A stretch of DNA of 34,110 nt. It comes from Thermoleophilaceae bacterium (lineage in GTDB: Bacteria; Actinomycetota; Thermoleophilia; Solirubrobacterales; Thermoleophilaceae). Both the position numbers and the translations under genes were made by a program. Under the pieces are notes generated by a model. That model made no database searches. It had not been told where the DNA came from and saw nothing but the letters and a program-made list of their open reading frames with translations. The stretch covers positions 1 through 34,110 of the forward strand of contig DASUWY010000046.1 of the NCBI GenBank assembly GCA_036378175.1, written 5' to 3'. Of the stretch, positions 22,581-30,383 are shown piece by piece; positions within the stretch are counted from its first letter, which is position 1; every line of letters begins with the position of its first letter.

Positions 22581-23803
22581 AGCTCGCGCAGCCCGATCGG
22601 GCCGCGCGCGTGAAGCTTCTGCGTGGAGTTGCCAATCTCGGCGCCCATCCCGAACTCGCCCCCGTCCGTGAAGCGGGTGGAGGCGTTCACGTAGACGCAC
22701 GCGGTGTCCACGCCTGAGGTGAACGCGCGCGCCACGTCGCTCGACTGCGTGACCACCGCGTCAGAGTGTCCGCTCGTGTAGCGGTTCACGTGGTCGATCG
22801 CCTCGTCGGCGGAATCCACCACCTTCACGGCGAGGATGAGCGCGTGGTACTCCGTCGCCCAGTCGGCCTCGGCTGCCTCATTCAGAGAATCCGCCAGATC
22901 GCCGGCGAACGAACGCGTACGCGCGTCCACCCGCAGCTCCACGCCCGACTCGCGCAGCTCGCGCAGCGCGCGGGGCAGGAACGAAGGCGCGATCTCCGAG
23001 TGCACCAGCAGCGTCTCGGCCGCGTTGCACACGCTCGGCCGCTGCACCTTCGCGTTCAAGGTGATGGCGACGGCGTCGTCGAGATCGGCCGTCGCGTCCA
23101 CGTATACATGGCAATTACCGGAAGCCGCGTAGATCACCGGCACCTTTGCGTGCTCCTTCAAGGCCGCCTTCAGCCCCTCGCCGCCGCGCGGGATGATCAG
23201 GTCGACGATCCCCTCCTGGGTGGCGAGCTCGCGCAGCTCGTCGCGTCCGCCGCCGGCCACGAGCGACACCGCGCCCTCAGGCAGCCCGGCCGACGAAACC
23301 GCGTCCGAGGCGATCGAGGCGAGCACCGTGTTCGAATGAAGAGCGGTTGATGAGCCACGCAGCACGATCGCGTTGCCCGACTTGAGACACAGAGCCGTGC
23401 AGTCGATCGTCACGTTCGGCCGGGCCTCGTACACCACAGCCACAACGCCGAGCGGCACGCGCACCTGCCGCAGATCGAGGCCGTTGTACATCCGCTGTCC
23501 GGAGATCACCTCGCCCACGGGGTCGGGCAGCGCAACGATCCGCCGCGCATCGCGCGCTATCCCGGCCACCCGTTCGGGCGTGAGGAGCAGCCGATCGAGG
23601 AGCGAGGCGTCGAGCGAAGCCTCTCGCCCGGCCTCCATATCGCGCGCGTTCGCCTCGAGGATCTCGTCCACGCGCGCTTCGAGCGCGTCCGCCATCGCCT
23701 CGATCGCGGCGTTCTTCGTGGTGGTGTCCAGGCGCGCGAGCTCGCGCGACGCGCGCTTGGCGCTCGCGCAGATCTCGGCTACGGATGCGGCGGTGGTGGC
23801 CAC
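22532..23803 (-). CDS. proA: Gamma-glutamyl phosphate reductase
   Basis: 423 residues, normal length. ProA reduces gamma-glutamyl phosphate to glutamate semialdehyde in proline synthesis. The catalytic Cys is in RPSVCNAAETLL; MGRGVP-type upstream residues in the open frame belong to the MOSC promoter region, so I chose GTG 23803, giving MATTAASVAEICASAKRASR as the start. NADPH-site segments (PLGVVAVVYEARPNVTID, GNAIVLRGS) and EFGMGAEIGNSTQKLHARGP are present. proB lies upstream on the same strand, but a plus-strand MOSC gene separates the two. Confidence 0.95.
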   Translation of the reverse strand: MATTAASVAEICASAKRASRELARLDTTTKNAAIEAMADALEARVDEILEANARDMEAGREASLDASLLDRLLLTPERVAGIARDARRIVALPDPVGEVISGQRMYNGLDLRQVRVPLGVVAVVYEARPNVTIDCTALCLKSGNAIVLRGSSTALHSNTVLASIASDAVSSAGLPEGAVSLVAGGGRDELRELATQEGIVDLIIPRGGEGLKAALKEHAKVPVIYAASGNCHVYVDATADLDDAVAITLNAKVQRPSVCNAAETLLVHSEIAPSFLPRALRELRESGVELRVDARTRSFAGDLADSLNEAAEADWATEYHALILAVKVVDSADEAIDHVNRYTSGHSDAVVTQSSDVARAFTSGVDTACVYVNASTRFTDGGEFGMGAEIGNSTQKLHARGPIGLRELCTYKYVVEGSGQVRE

Positions 23804-23822
23804 CTGACAAGGGTACCTGCCA

Positions 23823-23836
23823 CCCGTAACAACGGG
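23823..23836. repeat. Short inverted repeat between proA and MOSC gene
   Basis: CCCGT-AACA-ACGGG in the 55-base divergent spacer, 22 bases before the MOSC ATG. Five-base arms only, so it could be an operator half-pair or chance. Confidence 0.25.
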
Positions 23837-23858
23837 AGCCTCCGCCAGACTGTGCCGG

Positions 23859-24506
23859 ATGGCCAAAGTTGAAGCAGTGAACGTCGGAACTCCGCGCCCC
23901 ATCGAGCGCTCGAATGGAAAGGTCGAGACCAGCGCGATCTGGAAGGAGCCGGTGTCTGGCCGAGTGGCAGTTCGCGGGGTGAACATCGAAGGCGACGATC
24001 AGGCGGACCGCAGCGCCCACGGCGGGCCCGACCGCGCTCTGTACGCCTACGCCGCGGAGGACACGGACTGGTGGCAGGACCAGCTCGGGCGCGAGCTCGG
24101 CCCCGGCACCTTCGGCGAGAACCTCACGCTGCGGGGCATCGATGTGACCGGCGCGCGCGTTGGCGAGCGCTGGCGCATCGGCACGGTGGTGCTCGAGGTC
24201 ACCTCGCCGCGCATCCCCTGCTGGAAGCTCGCCAAGAAGATGGGAGACCCGCGCTTCATCAAGCGCTTCGCCCAGGCTGGCCGCCCCGGCGCTTACCTGC
24301 GCATCATCGAGGAGGGCGAGCTCGGCGCCGGCGACGAGGTGGAGGTCGTCGATCGCCCCGATCACGATGTCAGCCTCGCGCTCTTCGTCGACGCCTACGA
24401 GCACGATCGCAGCCAGCTCCCCCGCCTCCTCGAGGCCGACGCGCTGCCGGACGCCTGGCGCGATTGGATCGAGGAAGTGGCGGGCCGCTACTCGAGCACG
24501 AAGTAA
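23859..24506 (+). CDS. MOSC-domain protein (YiiM-like)
   Basis: 215 residues. MOSC domains bind molybdenum cofactor or pyranopterin-linked sulfur; YiiM relatives act with cytosolic molybdenum oxidoreductases that detoxify N-hydroxylated compounds. Visible: SAIWKEPVSGRVAVRGVNIEGD, HGGPDRALYAYA, FGENLTLRGIDV, and the conserved Cys in SPRIPCWKLAKKMGD. Start ATG 23859 fits the conserved N-terminus. It lies antisense between proA and proB, ending 19 bases inside the proB 3' end. The window also holds a molybdate transporter, so the cell clearly uses the metal. Confidence 0.9.
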   Translation: MAKVEAVNVGTPRPIERSNGKVETSAIWKEPVSGRVAVRGVNIEGDDQADRSAHGGPDRALYAYAAEDTDWWQDQLGRELGPGTFGENLTLRGIDVTGARVGERWRIGTVVLEVTSPRIPCWKLAKKMGDPRFIKRFAQAGRPGAYLRIIEEGELGAGDEVEVVDRPDHDVSLALFVDAYEHDRSQLPRLLEADALPDAWRDWIEEVAGRYSSTK

Positions 24507-25588
24507 TCGCGGTGCACGGCCTCCTCGCTCGCGCGCGGGAGAAGCTCGCGCACCTCTGAGGTCTTGAGCCCCTTGATGCGGCGGAGCTCCTCGGCCGAGT
24601 AGTTCACGATGCCCTTGCCGATCGAACGACCGTCGCCGTTCGTGGTCGATACGTCCACGGCGTCGCCCGCCTGGAAGTCGCCCTGAACCTCCACCACGCC
24701 CACGGGGAGGAGGCTCGTGCCGCGCTCACGGAGCGCGTGCGCCGCCCCGTCGTCCACCACGATCTTGCCGTGCGCGGGCTTCGCGTACTTGAGCCACAGC
24801 TTGAAGCTCGACACGCGGCCGTCCTGCGGCTTGAAGCGGGTGCCGCCCTGCTCGCCCGCCACCGCAGTGGCGATCACCCCATCGCGATGGCCGCTCGCGA
24901 TCACGGCCGGGATCCCCGCCGCGGTGGCCATCTCCGCCGCCACGACCTTCGAGCGCATCCCGCCGGACCCGAGCGGCGAGGTGGACATCGCGATGTCGAT
25001 GTTCTGGAGCATCTCGAAGTCGCTCACCTGGGGCACGTGCCGCGCGCCCCGGTGGCGGCGCGGATCGGCCGTGTAGAGGCCGTCGGTATCGGTGAGCAGC
25101 AGCAACAGGTCGGCGTCCAGCAGGATCGCCACCTGCGCGGCAAGGAAGTCGTTGTCGCCGAACGAGATCTCGTCGGTGGTCGTGGTGTCGTTCTCGTTGA
25201 TCACCGGCACCACTCGCCAGTCGAGCAGCTTGCGCAACGTCTGCCGCGCGTTCAGGTAATGGCTGCGCGCCGACATGTCGAAGAACGTGAGCAGCACCTG
25301 CGCGCTCGGCACGCCGTGTTCCTGGAGCAGCTCGTCGTACACGCGGAAGAGCTTGCCCTGCCCCACCGCCGACGCCGCCTGCAGCTCGTCCATCGCGCGC
25401 GGGCGGATCGCGAGGTCCATCACCTCCATGCCGCGGGCGATCGCCCCCGATGTGACGAGCACCACCGAGGTGCCGGCGGCGTGCAGCTCGGCGGTCTCTG
25501 CGCACAGGCGCGCAAGCTCCTCGCGGCGTACGACCCCCTCATCGTCCGCCACGATGCTTGATCCGAGCTTCACCACCGCAATGCCCAT
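24488..25588 (-). CDS. proB: Glutamate 5-kinase with PUA domain
   Basis: 366 residues, the two-domain form. ProB phosphorylates glutamate at the start of proline synthesis and is normally feedback-inhibited by proline. The kinase domain shows VVKLGSSIV, LVTSGAIARG, VINENDTTTTDEISFGDND and SPLGSGGMRSK. The C-terminal ~90 residues form the PUA domain (KIVVDDGAAHALRERGTSLLPVG). ATG 25588 is the natural start. Its 3' end overlaps the MOSC gene tail by 19 bases on the opposite strand. Confidence 0.95.
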   Translation of the reverse strand: MGIAVVKLGSSIVADDEGVVRREELARLCAETAELHAAGTSVVLVTSGAIARGMEVMDLAIRPRAMDELQAASAVGQGKLFRVYDELLQEHGVPSAQVLLTFFDMSARSHYLNARQTLRKLLDWRVVPVINENDTTTTDEISFGDNDFLAAQVAILLDADLLLLLTDTDGLYTADPRRHRGARHVPQVSDFEMLQNIDIAMSTSPLGSGGMRSKVVAAEMATAAGIPAVIASGHRDGVIATAVAGEQGGTRFKPQDGRVSSFKLWLKYAKPAHGKIVVDDGAAHALRERGTSLLPVGVVEVQGDFQAGDAVDVSTTNGDGRSIGKGIVNYSAEELRRIKGLKTSEVRELLPRASEEAVHRDYFVLE

Positions 25589-25696
25589 GTGGCGAAGGTT
25601 ATGGGGATGCCGGGCGCCCGCGTCCCCACACGAAGCGGCCGTCCCGCGAGAACACCGCTTCCCGCACTTCCGTAGCCGCGAGCACCAGCGGAATCG

Positions 25697-26602
25697 TCAG
25701 CGCTTCCGGCCCCAGGTTGGATGCTTCTCGAAGCCCGGCTGGTGAGTGAGGTTGCGCGCGCCGCTGCCGTCGGCCTTCGCGATCCAGATGTCATGCGTCG
25801 CCTCGTTCGTCCAGATCACGAAGCGGCCGTCGGGCGAGAAGGCCGGATCCTGGTCCTGGGCGGGCTCATCGGCGAGCTTGGTGGGGGCGCCGCCAGCCAC
25901 GGGCAGCGTCCAGATCGCATTGCCCGGCCCGGAATAGACGAAGCGCCTGCCGTCCGGCGACCAGTCGCTGATCGGCACGCCCGGACCGAGCACCGTGGGC
26001 CCGCCGCCGCTCAGGTTGGTCAGCTCGAGCTGCCGCGGAGCGTTGGGATCGCCGTTCGGGTCGGCGTGGACGAAGGCGAGCTGCTTGCCCAGCGGCGAGG
26101 CGAGCACGAACAGATCGCTCCCGGACGTCACCTGGTGCTGAGCGCCGCCCTTCGGGCTGATCGACCAGATCGTCACCGGCGCGAGCGACCCCACCACGGG
26201 CTTCTCCCGCTCGTACAGGATGCTCTTGCCGTTCGCGGACCACGTGGGCGCGAAGTAGGGGTCGGTGTTCACGTCACCGCTCGTCAGGTGCTTCAGGCCG
26301 GTGCCGTTCGAGTTCACCACGCCGATGCCGCCGTTTTGATGGTTGACGGTGCCGAAGCTCACCCACAGGAACGCGATCGTCCGGCCGTTCGGCGAGAACG
26401 CGGGCGACGTCTCGGACACGCGCCGCGTGCGGGTGATGTCGCGCTCCTTGCCGCCCTTCGGACCCATCACGTAGATCTCCGAGGACGGCGACTTGATCTT
26501 CTGGAACGCGATCAGCCCGTTCTTCCCCGGAAATGCGGCATTGGCGGCCGGGGCTGCGGTTAGAGCCAGGAGTGTGACCGTGAGAACGCTGCGAGCCCTC
26601 AC
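25697..26602 (-). CDS. Exported TolB-like beta-propeller protein
   Basis: 301 residues with a signal peptide (about 1-22, ending AAPAANA). The rest consists of WD40-like/PD40 beta-propeller repeats recognised by the repeated forms SPAFSPNGRTIAF, DPYFAPTWSANGKSILYE, ISDWSPDGRRFVYS and DPAFSPDGRFVIWT. Such exported propellers mostly act in protein-protein contacts at the cell surface; no catalytic motif is seen and TolB proper (with Pal/TolA) is not expected in this kind of cell. GTG 26602 is the start; ribosome site weak. It lies between proB and an LLM gene, both on the same strand. Confidence 0.87.
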   Translation of the reverse strand: MRARSVLTVTLLALTAAPAANAAFPGKNGLIAFQKIKSPSSEIYVMGPKGGKERDITRTRRVSETSPAFSPNGRTIAFLWVSFGTVNHQNGGIGVVNSNGTGLKHLTSGDVNTDPYFAPTWSANGKSILYEREKPVVGSLAPVTIWSISPKGGAQHQVTSGSDLFVLASPLGKQLAFVHADPNGDPNAPRQLELTNLSGGGPTVLGPGVPISDWSPDGRRFVYSGPGNAIWTLPVAGGAPTKLADEPAQDQDPAFSPDGRFVIWTNEATHDIWIAKADGSGARNLTHQPGFEKHPTWGRKR

Positions 26603-26611
26603 GGGGCAACC

Positions 26612-27370
26612 CTAACCGGGTCCGGCCTCTATTGCAGAGCGCACTTCCGCCTCAGTGGGTGTGGGGCCGAAGCTGGTGAGGCACCAGGTTGCGCCGGCGG
26701 CCTCCCAGGGGCTTGGATCCGTGCCCGGCGGATACTCGACGACGATCTCGAACGGGGCGGATGGGTCGGGCCGGTGCTCATTCACGTACGCCACCATCTC
26801 CTCGAGCTGGTCAGGCTCATCCTGGTCGATCGGGAAGAGCCCGTCCCAGCGTGCCGCGCGCCGCATCGGGCGCTTGTTCGGCCAGCGCGCCGCCACCCAC
26901 ACCGGAATCCGGGGCCGCTGCAGCGGGCGCGGCTCGAACTCCCCGTCCCAGAACTCCACGAGCCGGTCCATGCCCTCGTCGAGAAGCCGGGCGCGCTCCC
27001 GCGCGTCCACCACCTCGCCGAAGGGCTCGAGCTCCCCGTTGTTGTGGCTGCCCAGGCCGATTCCGAACACGAGACGGCCGCCACTCAGGAGGTCGAGCGA
27101 AACGGTTTCGCGCGCGAGCTTGTGGATGCGGCGGCGCGACAGCGGCGTGACGAGCGGGCCGATGCGCATTCGCTCGGTCGCGCAGGCGATCGCGCTCATC
27201 GCCACCCAGGGATCCGCCAGCGCGCTCGTGGGCGGCCTGTAGTTCACGTGGTCCCAGAGGAAGAAGCCGTCGAAGCCGCGCTTCTCGGCGTCCGCGGCGA
27301 GCCGCGCGAGCAGGCGCGGGTCCGACAGCTCGTCGAAGGGCGCGACGAATATCCCGCGCTTCGACCTCAT
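26612..27370 (-). CDS. LLM-class flavin-dependent oxidoreductase
   Basis: 252 residues, a short member of the luciferase-like monooxygenase fold that uses FMN or F420. Seen: GFDGFFLWDHV near the start, RMRIGPLVTPLSRRRIHKLARE (barrel strand and helix) and LLSGGRLVFGIGLGS. It could be an F420-dependent dehydrogenase or a monooxygenase; the residues do not decide. Start ATG 27370 overlaps the obgE stop as ATGA, so it is translationally coupled to Obg, which is unexpected functionally. It is 9 bases from the TolB-like gene. Confidence 0.88.
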   Translation of the reverse strand: MRSKRGIFVAPFDELSDPRLLARLAADAEKRGFDGFFLWDHVNYRPPTSALADPWVAMSAIACATERMRIGPLVTPLSRRRIHKLARETVSLDLLSGGRLVFGIGLGSHNNGELEPFGEVVDARERARLLDEGMDRLVEFWDGEFEPRPLQRPRIPVWVAARWPNKRPMRRAARWDGLFPIDQDEPDQLEEMVAYVNEHRPDPSAPFEIVVEYPPGTDPSPWEAAGATWCLTSFGPTPTEAEVRSAIEAGPG

Positions 27371-28650
27371 GCGGGATCCAGTTCGAAGACCATTCCCGCG
27401 ATCTCCACGTCGTCACCCGGCTCGAAGCCGGCGGACTCGAGCGCGCGGATCACACCCATCGCGCGGAGGCGGTCCTCCACGTAGCGCTGAGCGTCCTCGT
27501 TGTCCATGTCGTGGCGCGCGATCAGCCGCTCCACACGCCCGCCGGACACGCGGTAGGCGCCATCCCCGAGGCGCTGCACGCGGAAGGCGTCGTCGGCGCC
27601 CGGGCGGTACACCCGGTGCTCGGCTGCGGCCTCCTGCGGCTCCGTCGCGCCCGGTGGCTGTTCGCCCGGCACGCGCAGGAAGATCGCCTCCACGAGCTCG
27701 TCGAGCCCAAGTCTCGTGGCCGAGGACGTGACCACCACCTGCACGCCGAGCCGCTCCTCCCACTCGGCCTTTGCGGCCGCGGCCTGCTCCGGCGGCACGA
27801 GGTCCGCCTTCGACAGGCAGAGGATGCGCGGCAGCCGCTCGAGCCCTGCCCCGTAGCCGGCAAGCTCGGCCTCCACGGTCTCGTGGTTCTTCACGGGATC
27901 CGACCCGTCGAGCGGGTTCAGGTCGAGCACGTGCACGAGCAGGCGGGTGCGCTCCACGTGTGCGAGGAACTCGTGGCCGAGTCCCGCGCCCTCGCCCGCA
28001 CCCTCGATGAGGCCGGGGATGTCCGCCACCACGAGCTGGCGACCGTCCCTCTCGATCGTGCCGAGCACCGGTTCGAGCGTGGTGAACGGATAGTCCGCCA
28101 CCCGCGGCTGCGCGCGCGTGATGCGGGAGAGCAGCGACGACTTGCCGGCGTTCGGCAGCCCCACCAGTCCCGCGTCCGCGAGCAGCTTGAGCCGCAGCTC
28201 GAGCCAGCGCTCCTCGCCCGGCAGCCCGCGTTCCGCGAAGCGCGGCGCCTGGCGGGTGGGCGTGGTGAAGTGGCGGTTGCCCCGGCCGCCGAGGCCTCCC
28301 CGGGCCACCACCGCGCGCTGTCCAGGCTCCGTGAGGTCGTAGCGCAGCTCATGTTCTGAATCCTCCACCACCGTGCCCGGCGGCACGCGCACCTCGAGCG
28401 CCTCCGGGCTCGCGCCGTGGCGGTTCGCCCCCTCGCCGTGGCCGCCGCGGCGCGCCTTGTAGTGCGCCTTGCGCTTGAAGCTCTGGAGGTCGCGCAGCGA
28501 GGCGTCGCACACGATCACCACATCGGCGCCGCGGCCGCCATCGCCGCCGTCGGGACCGCCGCGCGGCACGTGCGCCTCGCGCCGAAACGACACCACGCCG
28601 TTTCCGCCGCCGCCGCCCTGTACGAAGATCTTCGCCCTGTCGTAGAGCAC
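27367..28650 (-). CDS. obgE: GTPase ObgE/CgtA
   Basis: 427 residues with all three Obg parts: Gly-rich Obg fold (about 1-158), G domain with GLPNAGKSS (164-172), DIPGLIEGA (G3) and LSKADL (G4, an SKAD variant of NKxD), and a C-terminal OCT domain (about 345-427). Obg assists 50S assembly and stress control. Start is GTG 28650. It follows the L21-L27-DUF1028 genes, the usual rplU-rpmA-obg order apart from the DUF1028 insertion. Confidence 0.96.
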   Translation of the reverse strand: MLYDRAKIFVQGGGGGNGVVSFRREAHVPRGGPDGGDGGRGADVVIVCDASLRDLQSFKRKAHYKARRGGHGEGANRHGASPEALEVRVPPGTVVEDSEHELRYDLTEPGQRAVVARGGLGGRGNRHFTTPTRQAPRFAERGLPGEERWLELRLKLLADAGLVGLPNAGKSSLLSRITRAQPRVADYPFTTLEPVLGTIERDGRQLVVADIPGLIEGAGEGAGLGHEFLAHVERTRLLVHVLDLNPLDGSDPVKNHETVEAELAGYGAGLERLPRILCLSKADLVPPEQAAAAKAEWEERLGVQVVVTSSATRLGLDELVEAIFLRVPGEQPPGATEPQEAAAEHRVYRPGADDAFRVQRLGDGAYRVSGGRVERLIARHDMDNEDAQRYVEDRLRAMGVIRALESAGFEPGDDVEIAGMVFELDPA

Positions 28651-28663
28651 GCGGCGATGGTAC

Positions 28664-29557
28664 TTACGGCAGGAGACCGCGCAGGAGCTCCGGATCGTCC
28701 GGGATGAGGCCGGCGGCGGGCAGGCGGCGCAGCAGCTCCGCCCAGCCGGGATCCACCTCGCTCACCCGCCGGATGTGCTCCCGCCCCTCCTCCACGCGGC
28801 CGCAGCCACCCAGCGCGAGACCGAGCCAGAACGCGATCTCGGTGTTGTCCGGGGCGGCGGCGTGCGCCCGCTGGTAATGCCCGAGCGCGCCCTCCAGGTT
28901 TCCCCGCACGGCGAGCTGCTCGCCAAGCTCCATCTCGTCGTAGGCACGGCGCAGGCGCAGCAGCCGCCGCAGCTCGCGGAGCGGCTCGGGGTGGTCCTCC
29001 ACGCGCAGATCCACGGGTTTGTGCTCCCACGGCTCGGCGCTGCGCCTGCCGCCCACGACCAGGACGGCGGCGGACTGCTTGCCGCGGATGTCGCCGCCCT
29101 CGGCCTCGGCCGCCTCGAGCGCCGTGAGCAGCCGCTCCGCCAGATCGCCACGCGTGGACTCGTACGCATCCACCATCGCGTCGGGCACCGTTTCGCGGCG
29201 CATCATGTTCGCCTGGGCCGACATCTGGTTGCCCACGCGATGCCCCGCCTCCGCGATGCATGACTGGCCGGTGTGCACGGCCACCCGGCCAGCGGAGTCG
29301 ATCATTGCCACCTGCCGGGACGCCTCGCCCTGGTCGCGGTCCACGAGCTCGCCGAGCGCGCCGGCGGCGCTGCGGCCACTCCGCATCAGCTCGAGCCCGC
29401 GCGGTCCGTACGACACCTCCACGAACGACTGGGTGGCCACGGCGCCAATGCCGGGCTCCGCCCACGGCACGACGGGTCCCACGCAGAAGAAGTGGGACTG
29501 CACGGCCACACCAAGCTCGCCGGTCTCCGGATCACGGGCGACCAGCGAGTAGGTCAT
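28664..29557 (-). CDS. DUF1028 Ntn-hydrolase-like protein with TPR-like C-terminus
   Basis: 297 residues. The first ~215 residues match DUF1028 (MTYSLVARDPETGELGVAVQSHFFCVGPVVPWAEPGIGAVATQS). The family has an Ntn-hydrolase-like fold but unknown substrate; here the mature first residue would need processing, which I cannot see. The last ~80 residues look like helical repeats (LEGALGHYQRAHAAAPDNTEIAFWLG), like TPR. It lies between rpmA and obgE with 10 and 13 base gaps, so it is inside the ribosomal-protein operon. ATG 29557 is chosen from the conserved MTYS start. Confidence 0.85.
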   Translation of the reverse strand: MTYSLVARDPETGELGVAVQSHFFCVGPVVPWAEPGIGAVATQSFVEVSYGPRGLELMRSGRSAAGALGELVDRDQGEASRQVAMIDSAGRVAVHTGQSCIAEAGHRVGNQMSAQANMMRRETVPDAMVDAYESTRGDLAERLLTALEAAEAEGGDIRGKQSAAVLVVGGRRSAEPWEHKPVDLRVEDHPEPLRELRRLLRLRRAYDEMELGEQLAVRGNLEGALGHYQRAHAAAPDNTEIAFWLGLALGGCGRVEEGREHIRRVSEVDPGWAELLRRLPAAGLIPDDPELLRGLLP

Positions 29558-29567
29558 GGCGCGGAGC

Positions 29568-29828
29568 TTATTCGGACGCGCTGGGCGCTACGGAGATGAC
29601 GCGGCCGCGGCGGCCGGTCTTGAACTCGACGATGCCCGGGCGCTTGGCGAAGATCGTGTCGTCCTTGCCGATGCCCACGCCGTCGCCGGGGTGGAAGCGG
29701 GTGCCGCGCTGGCGGACGATGATCTCGCCGCCGGTGACGGTCTGGCCGGCGAACACCTTCACGCCCAACCGCTGGGCGGCCGAGTCGCGGCCGTTGCGGC
29801 TTGAGCCGAGTCCCTTCTTATGAGCCAT
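29568..29828 (-). CDS. rpmA: 50S ribosomal protein L27
   Basis: 86 residues. L27 reaches the peptidyl-transferase centre. [16 protein letters not shown] and [24 protein letters not shown] are diagnostic; there is no cleaved N-terminal extension as in Firmicutes. ATG 29828 lies 11 bases inside the end of rplU, preceded by an AAGGAGG ribosome site, so translation is coupled. Confidence 0.97.
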   Translation of the reverse strand: MAHKKGLGSSRNGRDSAAQRLGVKVFAGQTVTGGEIIVRQRGTRFHPGDGVGIGKDDTIFAKRPGIVEFKTGRRGRVISVAPSASE

Positions 29829-30264
29829 CCTCGGCCTCCTTCTTCGTCTGGCGCGGCTTCGACGCCCGCGGCTTGGCGGCAGCCTTGGGCTTGGCCTCGG
29901 CCTTCGGGGTCTCCTCGGCCTCCTTCGCCTCCTTCACGGCGGAAGAGGCGCGCTGGAGAAGCTTGATGTCCTTGATCTCGATGCGAGTGAGGTCCGCCCG
30001 CGCCCCGCTGCGGCGCTTGTAGCCGCGCTTGGGCTTGAACTTGAGCACGTGAACCTTCGGCCCGCGCTCGTGCCCGCTCACGACCGCCTCGACCTTGATC
30101 TTCCCGAGGTCGTTGCCCTCGAACACCGTGTCCTTGCCATCGGCGAGCAGCAGCGGATCGAGGGTGAGCTTGTCGCCCTCGGAAGCGCTCATGCGATCAA
30201 CCACCAACGATTGACCCTTTTCCACGCGGTACTGCTTACCGCCGACTTTGACTACTGCGTACAT
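29818..30264 (-). CDS. rplU: 50S ribosomal protein L21 with charged C-terminal extension
   Basis: 148 residues. The first ~103 are canonical L21 ([40 protein letters not shown], and the GYKRR segment ending LTRIEIKDI). A further ~45 residues rich in Lys, Ala and Glu follow, longer than usual; such tails occur in high-G+C bacteria. I chose ATG 30264 with GAGG 8 bases upstream over an extension to 30279. The 3' end overlaps rpmA. A stem-loop and promoter lie just upstream. Confidence 0.95.
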   Translation of the reverse strand: MYAVVKVGGKQYRVEKGQSLVVDRMSASEGDKLTLDPLLLADGKDTVFEGNDLGKIKVEAVVSGHERGPKVHVLKFKPKRGYKRRSGARADLTRIEIKDIKLLQRASSAVKEAKEAEETPKAEAKPKAAAKPRASKPRQTKKEAEDGS

Positions 30265-30282
30265 GAAAAAACCTCGCAAAGA

Positions 30283-30300
30283 GACGCCCGGGTGGGCGCC
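30283..30300 (-). promoter_or_regulatory. 5'-terminal hairpin in the rplU leader
   Basis: On the rplU strand GGCGCCC-ACCC-GGGCGTC forms 7 pairs including one G-U. It would lie at the very 5' end of a transcript starting near 30302, 19 bases before the start codon. Possible autoregulatory or stabilising role. Confidence 0.4.
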
Positions 30301-30308
30301 GACGCTGG

Positions 30309-30314
30309 AGTGTA
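30309..30314 (-). promoter_or_regulatory. Candidate rplU -10 box
   Basis: TACACT on the minus strand, the same hexamer as in the tRNA-Ala promoter candidate. Predicted start near 30302, a 38-base leader. No good -35. Confidence 0.4.
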
Positions 30315-30324
30315 GCCAACGCTA

Positions 30325-30380
30325 GGGCGTAGGGCATGGGGCATAGAACGACCTCTTCCGATGCCCTATGCCCTATGCCC
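30325..30380. repeat. Inverted repeat made of three 7-base units per arm
   Basis: Arm 30325-30344 (GGGCGTA GGGCATG GGGCAT) pairs with 30361-30380 (ATGCCCTATGCCCTATGCCC) over 20 positions around a 16-base loop. The two imperfect positions are G-U wobbles in plus-strand RNA but A-C mismatches in minus-strand RNA. It lies in the rng-rplU spacer, directly after the rng stop and over the expected -35 area of rplU. No poly-U follows, so it is not a classical terminator. Confidence 0.75.
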
Positions 30381-30383
30381 CAA

